64,000 bases of DNA, taken from Dermatemys mawii (Eukaryota; Chordata; Testudines; Dermatemydidae). Below the pieces are notes generated by a model that did not search any database, had not been told where the DNA came from, and saw only the letters and a list, made by a program, of their open reading frames with translations. The translations under genes were made by a program, and so were the position numbers. Below are positions 22,030 to 32,698 of this stretch, piece by piece (positions within the stretch are counted from its first letter, which is position 1; each line of letters starts with the position of its first letter). The DNA is taken from the NCBI GenBank assembly GCA_007922305.1, contig ML677333.1, forward strand, positions 17,769,164-17,833,163, read 5' to 3'.

Positions 22030-22650
22030 TAAAACTAGGATTGTCAATTAATCCCAGTTAATGCATATGATTAACATAAAACAAGTTAATTAGATTTTAA
22101 AAAATAGTAATTAATCACAATTTCAACTGCACTATTAAACAATAATAAATAACAATTTAAATTTATTATAAATATTTGTGGATGTTTTTCTACATTTTCA
22201 AATATATTGATTTCAATATAGAATACAAAGTGTACAGTGCTCATTTTATGTTATTTTTATTACAAATATTTGCCCTGTAAAAAAGCTAAATTGTATTTTT
22301 TAATTCATCTCATACAAGTCCACTCCGTCCTACTTCTTGTTCAGCTAATCACTAAGACAAATAAGTTTATTTACATTTCTGGGAAATAATGCTGCCCGCT
22401 TCTTATTTACAATTTCACCTGAGAATGAGAACAGTCATTCACATGGCACTGTTGTAGCTGGCATTGCAAGGTATTTACATGCCACATATGCTAAACATTT
22501 GTATGCCCCTTCATGCTTTGACTTGTAGATACTAAAATTTTGCATTGTTTTATTTCTGAGAGCAGTTATATAAGTTATGTAAAAACTTTGAGTGCAGTTA
22601 TGTAAAAATAATAATTCTACATTTGTATGTTGCACTTTCAAAATAAAGAG
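22030..22650. mobile_element. AT-rich DNA element with AATTAATC-type terminus
   Basis: Starts near AGGATTGTCAATTAATCCCA and runs through AT-rich sequence to TGCAGTTATGTAAAAATAAT, TCTACATTTGTATGTTGCAC and TTTCAAAATAAAGAGATTGC. This block order matches an interspersed family I recognise from turtle DNA. The right end is missing. No transposase was seen. Confidence 0.5.
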
Positions 22651-22662
22651 ATTGCACTTAAA

Positions 22663-22778
22663 TATGTGTGTGTCCAGATACTAGGGGCTTTATCTTATAC
22701 AGGCAACTATACGCATTCTCCCCCTCTCCCCCAAAGAAAAGTGTCCTGATTTTTCATATTTGCTATCTGGTCACCTTA
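22663..22778. mobile_element. Decayed copy of the 122-bp hAT MITE
   Basis: The right end CTATCTGGTCACCTTA and the internal TTTTTCATATTTG match the 30142 and 49334 copies. The left end retains only TGTCCAGATA. No clear 8-bp duplication. Confidence 0.55.
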
Positions 22779-23163
22779 TCTGGGGGAGCTATCACTGAGA
22801 TGTCAGAGGCTAATGTAACCAGCAGGCTAATGCTACTAACCAATGTCTTTACCTTTGTCATCTATTTCCTCCCCTTTTTTCCCAGCTGTCACGTCCACAG
22901 TGATTTCTGTGGAAATCTCACTTTATGATACAGAATACAATAGTGGAAACAAAACTGAAGTGCCTCTTTGCTGTGTTGCCTCCACAGATGGATATATACA
23001 CCCTAGTGATATAGCACAGTATGGTATCCTTCTCTCTGCTGTCAAGAAGAACACATTTTGGATCATGCGCCATTTTCACAGCATGAACGAAGTCTAGAAG
23101 TAAATGATAGAAATGAAAACTTTCTGCTCCAACCCCCCAGGCCCATATCACTGTAACTAAAGG

Positions 23164-26148
23164 CAGTGTTTTCCCCAGGAATTGAAATTAGGGGGGGTGT
23201 TTGAATTTTCAGGGGTGGGGTAGCGGCGTGACAACTCACCCCTGCGGTGCCTCCTGCTGGTTGTCTGGGAATTAGCTCTTTACAGCTCTGCGCGCTCTCT
23301 GCAGGCTGGTGTCTCACTGTCCGCAGGCCCCCCGTGCCTCTCCCAGACCCCAGTGCCCTTGTATCTGGGGTGCTGCCTGCTGGCCATACCCCCACAGTTT
23401 CTGCCTCTGGGTCTCCCCTCCCTGGGGAACCCCCAACTCTCTATCCCCACCTTTCCTCAGTTTGGGCTACTGCCAGTCATCAAGCCCCCACTTCCTGGCA
23501 CAGACTGCAGTGTAAAAGCCACTCATCATAGGCAAGGGGGTTTGGGCCAGCTGCCTTTGCCTAACCCCCAGTACCTTTTTAGGTCTTGGTATCAGGCCTA
23601 CAGCTTGGGAGGTGACCGGACCTGAGCTCCCCAGCTCAGCCTGTCCCTTTCCCAGCACTGCTCCACCCTCAGTATCCTGTCAGTCAGTCCCTGCCTTCTC
23701 CCACCATGGAGAGAGACTGCCTGCCTCTAGCTCACAGCCCTCTTATGAAGGTCAGCTGGGCCCTGATTGAGCTGGCCACGCGGCACTGCTTTCTCAAGCC
23801 CCAGCCCTCTGCCGGGCTGCTTTTAACCCCTTCCGGGCCAGAGTGGGGTGATCACCCCACTACACGGGGTGTCAGGGCCAGTGAGGGGTGAGACCATGAG
23901 GATGAAGGTGGGCTGTATGGCACCACAGTAAAAACTGAAAAATGTTTCATGACCATTGTATTAGATTTAACTAATAAGATTTAAGTAAATGCAATGTAAT
24001 GTACATTGGAAAACAATCTCAACTATACATACAAAATGATGGGGTCCCAATTAGCTTTTAACACTCAAGAAAGAGATGCTGGAGTCATTGTGGATGGTTC
24101 TCTGAAAATATCCACTCAGTGTGCAGCAGCAATCAACAAAGAAAACACAATGTTGAGAATCATTAAGAAAGGGATAGATAATAAAACAGAAAATATCATA
24201 GTGCCCCTATATAAATCCATGGTACGTGCACACCTTGAATACTGTGTGCAGATCTGGTCACTCCATCCCGAAAAAGACACATTGGAATTAGAAAAGGTAC
24301 AGAGATGGGCAACAAAAATGATAAGGGGTATAAAACAGAAGGAGAAATCAAAATGACTGGGAATTTTCATCTTAGAAAAGAGACAACTAAGGGGGATTAC
24401 AACAGAGGTCTATAAAATCTTAACTGGTGTGAAGAAAGTGAATAAGGAAAATTTATTTAATCCTTCACATAACACACAAACTAGCAGTCACCCAATGAAA
24501 TTAACAGGCAGCAGGTTTTAAAAAAAACAAAAGGAAGTAATTCTTCACACCACGTAAAGTCAACCCATGGAAATCTTTGCCAAGGGATGCTGTGAAGACC
24601 AAAACTATAACAGGATTTTAAAAAGAACTAGATAAATTCACAGAGGATAGGTCTATCGGTGGCTATTAGCCTGGATGGAGAGGGATGCAACACCATGCTC
24701 TGAGTGTCCGTAGCCTGTTTGTCAGAAGCTGGGAATGGGCAACAGGGGATGGATCACTTGATGATTCCCTATTCTGTTCATTCCCTCTGGGGCACCTGGC
24801 CTTGACCACTGTCAGAAGACAGGATACCAGGCTACATGGACATTGGTCTGACCCAGTAGAACAATTTTTATGTAAAAAGTAATTACAATAACGTTTAGTA
24901 CAAAAACTCCCCAATATAATGACCTCTCAAGATAGCAATGATGTGAGATAGCGTTGGCATATAATGCATTTTTAAAAATCTTAGCCTATTAGGAAACACA
25001 TTTAAGTTTCCATTCCCTGTCACAAATCTAGCATTCTGGAGCAAAGTCACTAAAAAATACAAAAACAAATGTTTATTTAATGTGCCCTACAGCCCCTCAC
25101 TTTTCCCTCCACCTCACCCCATTCACTAGTGTTTTCCTCAGAGTTCAGACGTGCTTTCTTGTAAGTTCACCTCCCAGGTAGGGGGCAAGAAGGCACCTTG
25201 CTTGTTCCTCCAGCTGCTCACTGTTCGTTCTGGCCACTGCTGTTTGTTGTGCCACCGTTCACTCCCTTGCTTTGTTGCCAAAGGCCCTGCGCCGCCTGTC
25301 ACCATCTGCTGCCACTTGCCACTGTGACCTCTGCGAGTTGGTCCCTTGAGGTTCCACCCAGCTTTCAGTGATTTCAATTGAGCTCTCAGTGGGGTGTGTC
25401 TTCCATGGGAAAAGTGTCTCCACAGGAGGACTAAGTACTGGCCTACACTACGTATTTATATGACACCTGTTCCTTATGTGACTTGGTTATCAGTGATTTC
25501 AGCTGTAGTGGTCACTTAACAAACCAAAAGACTCTTTATGAATCTTAATCAGTTCTGTCTTTAAACAGTGGAGAAGGGCAGGTCAGATAGTACTTGTGAC
25601 TCAGACAGACAATCAGAGCAAAACACCTGTCCCCACCCTCTCTCTTGATGCCCTCAATTAGCACAGATTAAGTACATTTCTACTGCCCGTTACTCACACA
25701 ATAAGAACAACAACAACAGTTCATTCCCTCCAACCCCAGTCAAGTGATTTGAAACTCAGCCCCAGCCAAAATCTATCACTTGCAACATAGCTCTGTTTGC
25801 TGGATACCTAGGTAGATTAGGTGTGAATGTAAATACAATCTGGTCCTGAAGCCTTTCCTCCCAGCCCCCAGTTCATCATTAGCTGTCAGGGAGTGCTCAT
25901 TTTGACTTTGCTTACAATATATAAGGAAGCTAGTCTATGTGCATACTTTTCAAATCTATTATACTTTTTCATAGACGTATTTTATCCTACACTGTATGTG
26001 CTTTTTAAAGTGTGTATTAATGTTTCAATTTCAATTCAAAATTTCCAAAACTGGCATGTAACTAGTTCACAGAACTGGGGAGGGGGGGTGTTGGGGAAAT
26101 TCAGGGGGGGTGTACACCCCCGTAGGAGGCGTGTTGGGGAAATCCCTG
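23164..26148. mobile_element. 3-kb hAT-flanked unit with perfect 8-bp duplication
   Basis: The left end CAGTGTTTTCCCCA and the inverted right end CAGGGATTTCCCCA agree at 12 of 14 positions. The octamer ACTAAAGG is exactly repeated outside (23156-23163 and 26149-26156). Just inside each end is a G-run next to GTGT. The interior holds a GC-rich block (23,220-23,930), a sense CR1 copy (23,935-24,880) and about 1.2 kb of other sequence. I saw no transposase frame, so it is non-autonomous or heavily decayed. Confidence 0.8.
23935..24880 (+). mobile_element. CR1 LINE 3' end, sense, inside the hAT unit
   Basis: A 116-codon frame (24006-24356) shows ERDAGVIVDGSLKISTQCAA, YKSMVRAHLEYCVQIWS and LELEKVQRWATKMIRG, the C-terminal reverse-transcriptase region of CR1. 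It breaks after KQKEKSK. The 3'UTR follows with CTCTGGGGCACCTGGCCTTG and GGTCTGACCCAGTAGAAC. It is not functional. Confidence 0.85.
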
Positions 26149-26399
26149 ACTAAAGGAGAATCATTAGAAGTGAGAATAGTATTAGGATTTAGCTACAGGG
26201 AGGCAGGGGAATCCACTGGAGCTCCTTCGCCTTCAAACACTTCAGCTCCTAAGATTATATAAACTTGGTAGGTCGAAGTGCAGAATCACAGCAGCTGACT
26301 TCAGGATGGTGGGGACTGAGGGCTCTGTAGCCTCAGTTAAGCCCACAGACGCCTGCTCAGCCTCCAGCAGGGCTCCATCAGTGTTCCCGCTGCCTTCAG

Positions 26400-28798
26400 G
26401 CAGGGGAGTGTGCATGTACCAGGAAGAAGGTGGCGTTCCCATACATCTTGGAGGCCACTACTATACCGGAGAGCCTGACCAACCTTGTCAACGCCCACAC
26501 ATAGGTTTCAATGTGGCACGAGGCAGCCACCAGGAGGCGATGGATGTCATGGCTACTGGTCACGGTGGGGAAGGGACTCTGGCTGCCATTGGTGTGAAAA
26601 GAGGAGGGAGAGGAGTAGTGGATGGAGGGGCCACAGCAGATGGCGATGCAGCAGTGGATGGGGCCACGCCCACCCGGCCATGTACTGCAGGGCTGAAGAG
26701 TGAGTGCTCCCAGAAGTAGTGGGGAGGGTGCCACAGTTGCTAGAGGGCCGTAGCCGCCAACATGGCAGGAGTTTTTTGTGCAGGACTCTTACTGTTTTTC
26801 CTACACTGGCCCTTTCTGCCAACTAAGAGAGTTCCCTTGGTGGGGTACGAGTCTTGGCAGCAAAGCCCCTGCCTCTGTCTCCTGCTGCCGCCCTGGAGGG
26901 CGGCTGAGGGTACCAGCAGCAAGGGTGGGGTGGTTGTCATGGGGAGTGGATGGGGAGAAAGCCAAGGTGGGACCATGAAGGTGGCCAGGATTCCCTTCTC
27001 TCAGGCTCCCCCTGCCTCTCTCCATGGACAATGTTGAACCTGCCATCCCAAGTCCTCTTCCTTCTCCTTCTTATCTGGCTCAGGCATTCCACGGGTTTGG
27101 AGGGGGAGCCCCTGAAGGTGGCAATGTCAGTGGATAAAGATAAAACACACAGAGGTACCATTGTTAATGTATTCTCTACAGAGAGCGAAATTTCAGGTGC
27201 TGGACTCATTCCCCTTGCTCAGTTAAGGTTGTAAATATTACATTCTCCCTTCTGCTTGGGATTGCTTGTGCATGGTTAGTATGACCTACCAGGGGTTGAG
27301 AAAACGAGGAGGGAATAGCTCAGTTGCATGATTCTAGTAGTATTAGGGCAATGGTACTGAATACTGGCATCATTTTCCATAGGCAGTGGTGATGTTAGCT
27401 GATATCTCACTGCTGAGGGTAACAAAGGCAAAGAGAGCACAGCTGCAGCTGGCATCCCGAAGCTGCCCAGCTCACGTGCTGCTAGCTTGTGTACAGCAAT
27501 GGTGCCTGCTGAAGTTAGCGCTGAGTAGTGTGGGAAAGTGTCCTACTGTGGAGGAAGAAATAAGGCAGCCATGCCAAAAACTCTTTGGCAGAGGATTGCA
27601 GAGTACTTCCATGAAAGTTTCATTGAGATCTCTATGGAGGATTCAAGGGTCAGCCCTGTGTACATAAATAAATTGCTTTGCATGCCCTCCTTCTCACCTC
27701 TTTCCCCCCACCCTCAACCTCTAGAGAGGAATGAAAATCAGATAGCAACTCTACCACTCTTGGTTGCACCATTACCTCTTCTAGCATGAGTAACTTAATG
27801 AAAAGCCAAAAGATGTGTCCTGCTTGGTGCGGGGGTGCCATCCCTGTAATTGAAAACATATCGACACTCATTCCTGAGGCTCTTTCACCTGCATTGGGCT
27901 TGACTGGTGGGACTGACTGGACTCTAGTGGAGTCAAAAACAGGGCCTGGCTCACTGCACAGCTGGGTCCCCCGCTCACCTGTCCCCCATACTCTTCCTCC
28001 TCCACTATCTCCGTCTCCTTGCTGTTCTTGGCAAGGGCCTGTGACTTGGGCTCCTGGGAGGTAGCCATGGTGCTGTGGGGGATGATGGGGAGATCTTCGC
28101 CGAGTATGCCATGGATCTTTATAACAGTGGCAGGTCTATGGCTTCGCTCCAGGTTCATAGTTGGCTTCCCTGGTCTTCTGGTACGTCTGATGCAGCTCCT
28201 TGGCTTTCACACAGCACTGCTGTTGGTTCCTCTCATAGCCAGTTTCCTGCATCCCCCACGCAATTTGCTCATAGATGTTGACGTTTCTACGGTTGTTTTG
28301 GAGCTGTTCCTGCACAGCCTCCTCTCCCCACAGGCCCAGGAGATCCAATATCTCCTGTGTACTCCAGGCAGGAGCATGTCTGGAGCATGCAGCCGGCATG
28401 GCCAGCTGGGCAGTTGCACTCTTCAATGGAGTTGCTACTAGGTGTGCTCACCAAGCTGGGTAATCAGGAAAAGGAATGTGAAATGCAGGGGAGGGGGCAG
28501 AGGCTTTCAGTTTCCATGACCCCTTGGTGGTGGTGGAGTTCACAATGGAGATTAGAGCAGTCAGTGTGAAGTATTGTGGGACAGCTGCTGGAGAACAGTT
28601 AATATTGATAGAACCCACACTGTGTCTACACTCATACTGGATCGGCCTAAGTACATCCACCAAGGCTTTATGTCACTTGGGGAGATGGAATTAATATGCC
28701 AGGCCAACAGGTGCTTATAGCAGTTGGAGATCAATTTTAAGTGTAGACACTGGTACAACTAGGTTGATGTGCCCTAACTTTGAAGAGTAGACCAGGTG
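26400..28798. mobile_element. PIF/Harbinger-derived block, degraded
   Basis: The right end reads TTTGAAGAGTAGACCAGGTG, the inverse of the CACCTGGTCTAC terminus. Inside are a Myb/SANT-like remnant on the minus strand (28136-28426) and, on the plus strand near 27,540-27,670, a frame reading IAEYFHESFIEISMEDSR. Both resemble parts of one turtle Harbinger-like family. The left end was not found and coordinates there are approximate. Many stops and frameshifts. Confidence 0.5.
28136..28426 (-). pseudogene. Myb/SANT-like (trihelix) domain remnant from a transposon
   Basis: The 96-codon frame contains WSTQEILDLLGLWGEEAVQE, NNRRNVNIYEQIAWGMQETG and QQCCVKAKELHQTYQKTREA. This is the pattern of a Myb_DNA-bind_4 domain (W..E...LL.., RN..VY..IA..M...G, QC..K.K.L...Y). 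Such domains occur in the second protein of PIF/Harbinger elements and in some ZSCAN proteins. It sits in a Harbinger-like context, lacks intact flanking coding sequence, and is probably not expressed as a host gene. Confidence 0.6.
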
Positions 28799-28799
28799 T

Positions 28800-29245
28800 A
28801 AATCTCTGCCAGTAAAGTCCCTGGATGTCTAGGTTTCTGCTGATAGGCATGCACAAAACTACTTCAGTTCAAACACTGCCAGCAAGGATTCTCAAATTAG
28901 ATATGGCCCTGCCTCTCTCACCTATCTCAGCGCTAGGTGGGAGTGACCTGATTGGGAGCTGGGATGTTTTTTTCCCCAGACTACCCAATTACCTAGTGGT
29001 TTGCACACTCATTTAGAAGGTGGAAGACCTATTTTCAAAACCTCATTGTCCATGCTTAGGAGCAGGGATTTGGAGCCAGGTCTCCCACCTTCCAAGTGAG
29101 TGCCCTAATCCCAGGCTACTGGGTATTTGGATTCCCTTTCTTAGGTGCCTGATTGTCCCCATGTAGTGTATAGGGAGCATGGGTGCCTAACTCAGAGCTA
29201 AGTATTTCACTGGGCAGCAAAGAATCTAAAAATTAAGGGGCTAAA
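28800..29245. repeat. Interspersed repeat with internal inverted tRNA-like halves
   Basis: Contains CTAGTGGTTTGCACACTCAT, GGTGGAAGACCTATTTTC, then the inverted relative TTTGGAGCCAGGTCTCCCAC and AAGTGAGTGCCCTAATCCCA. The same family occurs at 30,330-30,620 and 58,640-59,010. These are GGTTCAAATC..-type motifs in opposite orientation. Class unknown. Confidence 0.5.
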
Positions 29246-29249
29246 TTAA

Positions 29250-30141
29250 GGTTGCACTGGCAACCTTAATTCTGGCATTTAGTAACTTCTGAATGCTTGA
29301 CTTTGCAACCTTAACATTCTTTTGATGTATATTTTAATACAGTATGATTTAAATAAGTCTCTTCAGTTACAGAAACTGAGATGAAAAATATTAAGGGCTA
29401 TAAAGCTCTATGCTTTAGCATATAAGATGACCCCTGTCCCCTCAATCTTTCCCTGCTCCTGGCTCAGTATTGCATGGGCAGCTGCAGTATTTTGTGTTTT
29501 TTTGAAATATGTTCCACTGGTCACTGCTGGAGACAACATGGATAAAAATCAATGGTTAAAATAAATAAAAACTGGATAGTGTTACTTAAATCAAGGTTAT
29601 TTAACTTAAATACATTTTTAAAAAATAAACCTGTGTAACATTAAATTTGAAATTATGTTAAGGTCTAAATTTAATCTATTGAACTAATTGAAATAATAAT
29701 AAAAAATCTGTATCAGTGAGCCCTTCTCAAATTTGAGTGAGTGAAAGCGTGCTGCTTTTTTATAATTACACAAGGAACAGGGGTGAAAAAAATAAGGGTC
29801 AACTCAAACTTTATAAATATGGCACAGTGTCACTTACTGCAATAAGTAGCTATATTTTCACTCTTTCCCATGGAGCGAATGCTGGTATTTACAGCTTTCT
29901 ACATCTTAGAACTTTCTTTTCTGTTGTGCAGAAAAATGGTTCGCCTTAATTACTTTTGGTTTCAGTTTTGCTAGCAGGTGGAAAGCGAGTATTTTCTTCA
30001 TTTGAACGACTTCAGTCAATGCTGAGAATGTGATTGGGAGTTATGAAAGCAGGGATGCTTGTTTTCCTCTTCCAATCTGTGAATAAAATCCAGGTGGGAG
30101 GGGATGAGCTCTAGTCATTTTAAAAGATGGAAGAACATGGG
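29250..30141. other. Intergenic, AT-rich, no gene seen
   Basis: 29,540-29,720 is very AT-rich (repeated AAATAAATAAAAAC and TTTAAATC-like words) and may be an old repeat. No coding or RNA signal. Confidence 0.5.
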
Positions 30142-30263
30142 TAGGGTGACCATTCATCCCATTTTTAAAGGAACAGTCCTGTTTTGGGGGACTTTTTCTT
30201 ATATTGGCTTCTACTACCCTCCACCTGTCCCATTTTTTTTACAGTTGCCACCTGGTAACCTTA
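30142..30263. mobile_element. 122-bp hAT MITE, TAGGGTGACCA ends
   Basis: Begins TAGGGTGACCATTC and ends CCACCTGGTAACCTTA. Flanking octamers AACATGGG (30134-30141) and GACATGGG (30264-30271) match at 7 of 8 positions. Opposite orientation to the 10362 and 56558 copies. Confidence 0.85.
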
Positions 30264-30329
30264 GACATGGGGAGACATAAAGGTGCAGATAGGAGCTTTG
30301 GAAAGACTCCCACTAAGTAGGTTAGCCAC

Positions 30330-30620
30330 ATAGAGTTAGAGTCAGAAAGGGGCTTAAGCACCTGTCTCTTTAGATGCCTAAATCCAATGTGTTACTGACA
30401 TTCATCAAAGCCTCCTCTCAGCTATTGCCTAACGCTGTAAGTGCCTAAGTTCCCACCAATGGGCATGTGCAAAACTAAATTCGGATGCTGCCCCACAGCT
30501 AATGAGCTGCTTGGAGCCCCAGTGAAATTCTCAGACTAGCTGGTCCCCTACCTGTCTCGCTGGTGGGACTTGATCTGGAAACCACGTACTAGGAATGTTA
30601 CTCTAGTTGCACACAGTAAT
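30330..30620. repeat. Copy of the 28,800 repeat family
   Basis: Shares AGTGCCTAAGTTCCCACCAA, TGGGCATGTGCAAAACTAAA and the CCCTACCTGTCTCGCTGGTG region with the start of the 28,800-29,245 copy. Confidence 0.45.
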
Positions 30621-30706
30621 GATACTGGAGGAAAATATGGCCCATAGAGACTGAAAACAATCTGTCAGTTCACTAACTCCACTTAATACCTCTCAGAATC
30701 ATCTAA

Positions 30707-31382
30707 GGCCATGGTTACACTGGCACTTTATAGCGCTATAAAGCCCCCACGAGCGCTATAACCTCCTCCCCGTCCACACTGGCAAGGCACGTAGAGCGCT
30801 ATAACTCCTGAGTTATAGCGCTATTATTAATCCACCTCTGCATGGGGAATAAGGGCTGTAGCGCAGCTGCTGTAGCACTACAGCAAGGATGTGGACACCC
30901 ACTGCGCTACAAGTAATCTCTGGAGATGCCTAGAGCCATTTAAGGCAATTGATGTCTCTTCCCTTTGTTTTGAACTCGGCTGGAGGAATGCGGAAGTACC
31001 TCTTTAGAGTTTCTTTCTTAACTCGGCAGATAAGCAATGCAAATGTTTAAGGAGGGAGCCTGTGTGAAAACAAAGCCTTCTGTGAACGGAGGCTCGCTGA
31101 CAGGCTTTCAGAAGATTGGAAAAACCACTGTCTCTCTCCCTCCGCATACACACAACGCGTCCCCCCTCACCCCCCTCGTTTAAAAAGCACGTTGCACCCA
31201 GCTGAATGCTGGGATACCTGCCCTAATGCGCTGCTCTTAATGCCGCATTAAGTGCCCCAAATGTGGCCATGCTATACCGCAGGAGCATCTGAGTGTGGAC
31301 ATACAATAGCGCTATACATATTCCTGTATAAGGGGACCGCTATAACCTATAGCGCTATAATCTTGTAAGTGTAACCATACCC
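30707..31382. mobile_element. Long-terminal-inverted MITE with TATAGCGCTATA motifs (Harbinger-like)
   Basis: Left GGCCATGGTTACACT and inverted right GGGTATGGTTACACT match at 12 of 15 positions. Both arms carry repeated TAGCGCTATA palindromes (near 30,731, 30,754, 30,797, 30,817 and 31,307, 31,352). Possible 3-bp flanks TAA/TAG. No coding frame. About 676 bp. Confidence 0.65.
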
Positions 31383-31385
31383 TAG

Positions 31386-31835
31386 GTGTATGACTGGAAG
31401 GGACCTCAGTAGGTCATCTAGACCAGTCCCCTGCACTGAAGGCAAGACTAAGTAATAACTGGACCAACTTTAGTTGGGGATTGGTCCTGCTTTGAGCAGG
31501 GGGTTGGACTTGATGACTTCCTGAGGTCCCTTCCAACCCTGATATTCTATGATTCTATGACCATCCCTGACAGGTGTTTGTCTAACCTGTGCTTAAAAAC
31601 CTCCAATTACAGTGATTCTGCAACTTTCCAAGGCAATTTATTCCAGTGCTTAACTGCCCTGACAGGAAGTTTTTCCCTAATATCCAACCTAAACCTCCTT
31701 TGCTGCAATTTAAGCCCATTGATGCTTGTCCTATTCTCAGAGGTTAACAAGAACAATTTTCCCATATTTCTCCTTATAACACCCTTTAGGTGCTTGAAAA
31801 CTTATTTCTCCCCTCTGTGTTCTCTTTGTTTAGCG
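31386..31835 (-). mobile_element. CR1 LINE 3' end, antisense, with nested insertion
   Basis: The plus strand reads GACTGGAAGGGACCTCAGTA, GTCATCTAGACCAGTCCCCT. After an interruption it continues CCATCCCTGACAGGTGTTTG, GGCAATTTATTCCAGTGCTT, the same order as the 19,881 copy. 5' truncated. Confidence 0.8.
31467..31559 (+). mobile_element. Short CR1/SINE tail inserted into antisense CR1
   Basis: Carries TTGAGCAGGGGGTTGGACTT, GAGGTCCCTTCCAACCCTGA and ends TTCTATGATTCTATG, a sense CR1-type 3' tail. It interrupts the opposite-strand CR1 at ACCA, which is present on both sides (31463-31466 and 31560-31563). Confidence 0.65.
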
Positions 31836-32110
31836 ATCAGTTTTAAATGCAAACATGTTTTGATAATCTTACTTTGTTTCTTATGCAGCCAGGACATGTT
31901 GTGTAGTTTTATTTAACTAATAATTTTACAACACTGCTTTTATGTATTTTTAATTGAATTCCAATGTCCATCAAACACAGGTTGGTACAAATCATGAGAA
32001 AAACAACTATCACTCACCACATAATAAAAACATAGGAATGAAGAGTCAGAATAAACGTACGTTAAGCTATATACATACATAAATAAATGTATATAGATAT
32101 AGTTACGGCT

Positions 32111-32698
32111 ATGATTTTCTCACAGAGGTTGCAGAAGTCACGGATTCTGCAGGGTCCCCTCGCTGCCCAAGGCACCTGGGAATTGCGGGACACAGTGCGG
32201 GTGCCCTGGAGCTCCAAGCCTCCATGGCTGGTGGGGACGCCTTGGAGCTCTGAGTCCCTGCAGATGGCAGGGGTACCGCGCAGCTCCCAGGTGCTGTGGG
32301 CAGCAGGGCCCGGGACCTCTAAACTGCCAGAGCTCCAAGTTGGCATGGGGACCAGCAGGATCAGCGCAGCAGGGCCCTGGGAGCTCCTGCGGTGGCTGGC
32401 TGGGGAACCCCATAGCTCCCAGCCCCCATGGATGGCAGGGGTATTCCGGAGCTCCCACGAGCAGGAGGGGTAACCCGGCAGCTCTGAGCCATAGCCAGTG
32501 GAGCACCCCGCAGCTCTGAGTCAGAGACGGTGGGGGGATCGCTCAGCTCCGTGCCAGGGCTCCCTGGGAGTGGTGTAGAGACCCACAGCTCCCCATTTTG
32601 TCATGCATATTTTTAGTAAAGGTCATGATAAGTCATGGGCTTCCATGAATTTTTCTTTATTGTCCATGACCCATCCGTGACTTTTACTAAACATTTGT
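32111..32698. repeat. Interspersed repeat with GC-rich internal tandem units
   Basis: Outer sequence GAGGTTGCAGAAGTCACGGA and, at the far side, ATGACCCATCCGTGACTTTT. Between them, 32,150-32,600 is built of imperfect units of roughly 40-60 bp, each containing CATGGNTGGNNGGGG-like sequence and ending CAGCTCC or CAGCTCT. Class unknown. Open frames in it are by-products of the repeat. Confidence 0.6.

Noticed and set aside
25436..25465. ACTGGCCTACACTACG as the left end of the Harbinger block that ends at 28,798
   Set aside because: It would cross the right end of the hAT unit at 26,148, which has an exact duplication, so the two readings conflict. The hAT boundary is better supported.
26306..27234. 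Many overlapping open frames of 60-140 codons, considered as a gene
   Set aside because: No consistent frame, no domain and no splice logic; the interval is GC-rich repeat-derived sequence next to a Harbinger-like block.
32150..32600. Regularly spaced similar units, considered as a CRISPR array
   Set aside because: Units are imperfect and contiguous with no unique spacers, and the genome is plainly a vertebrate one.
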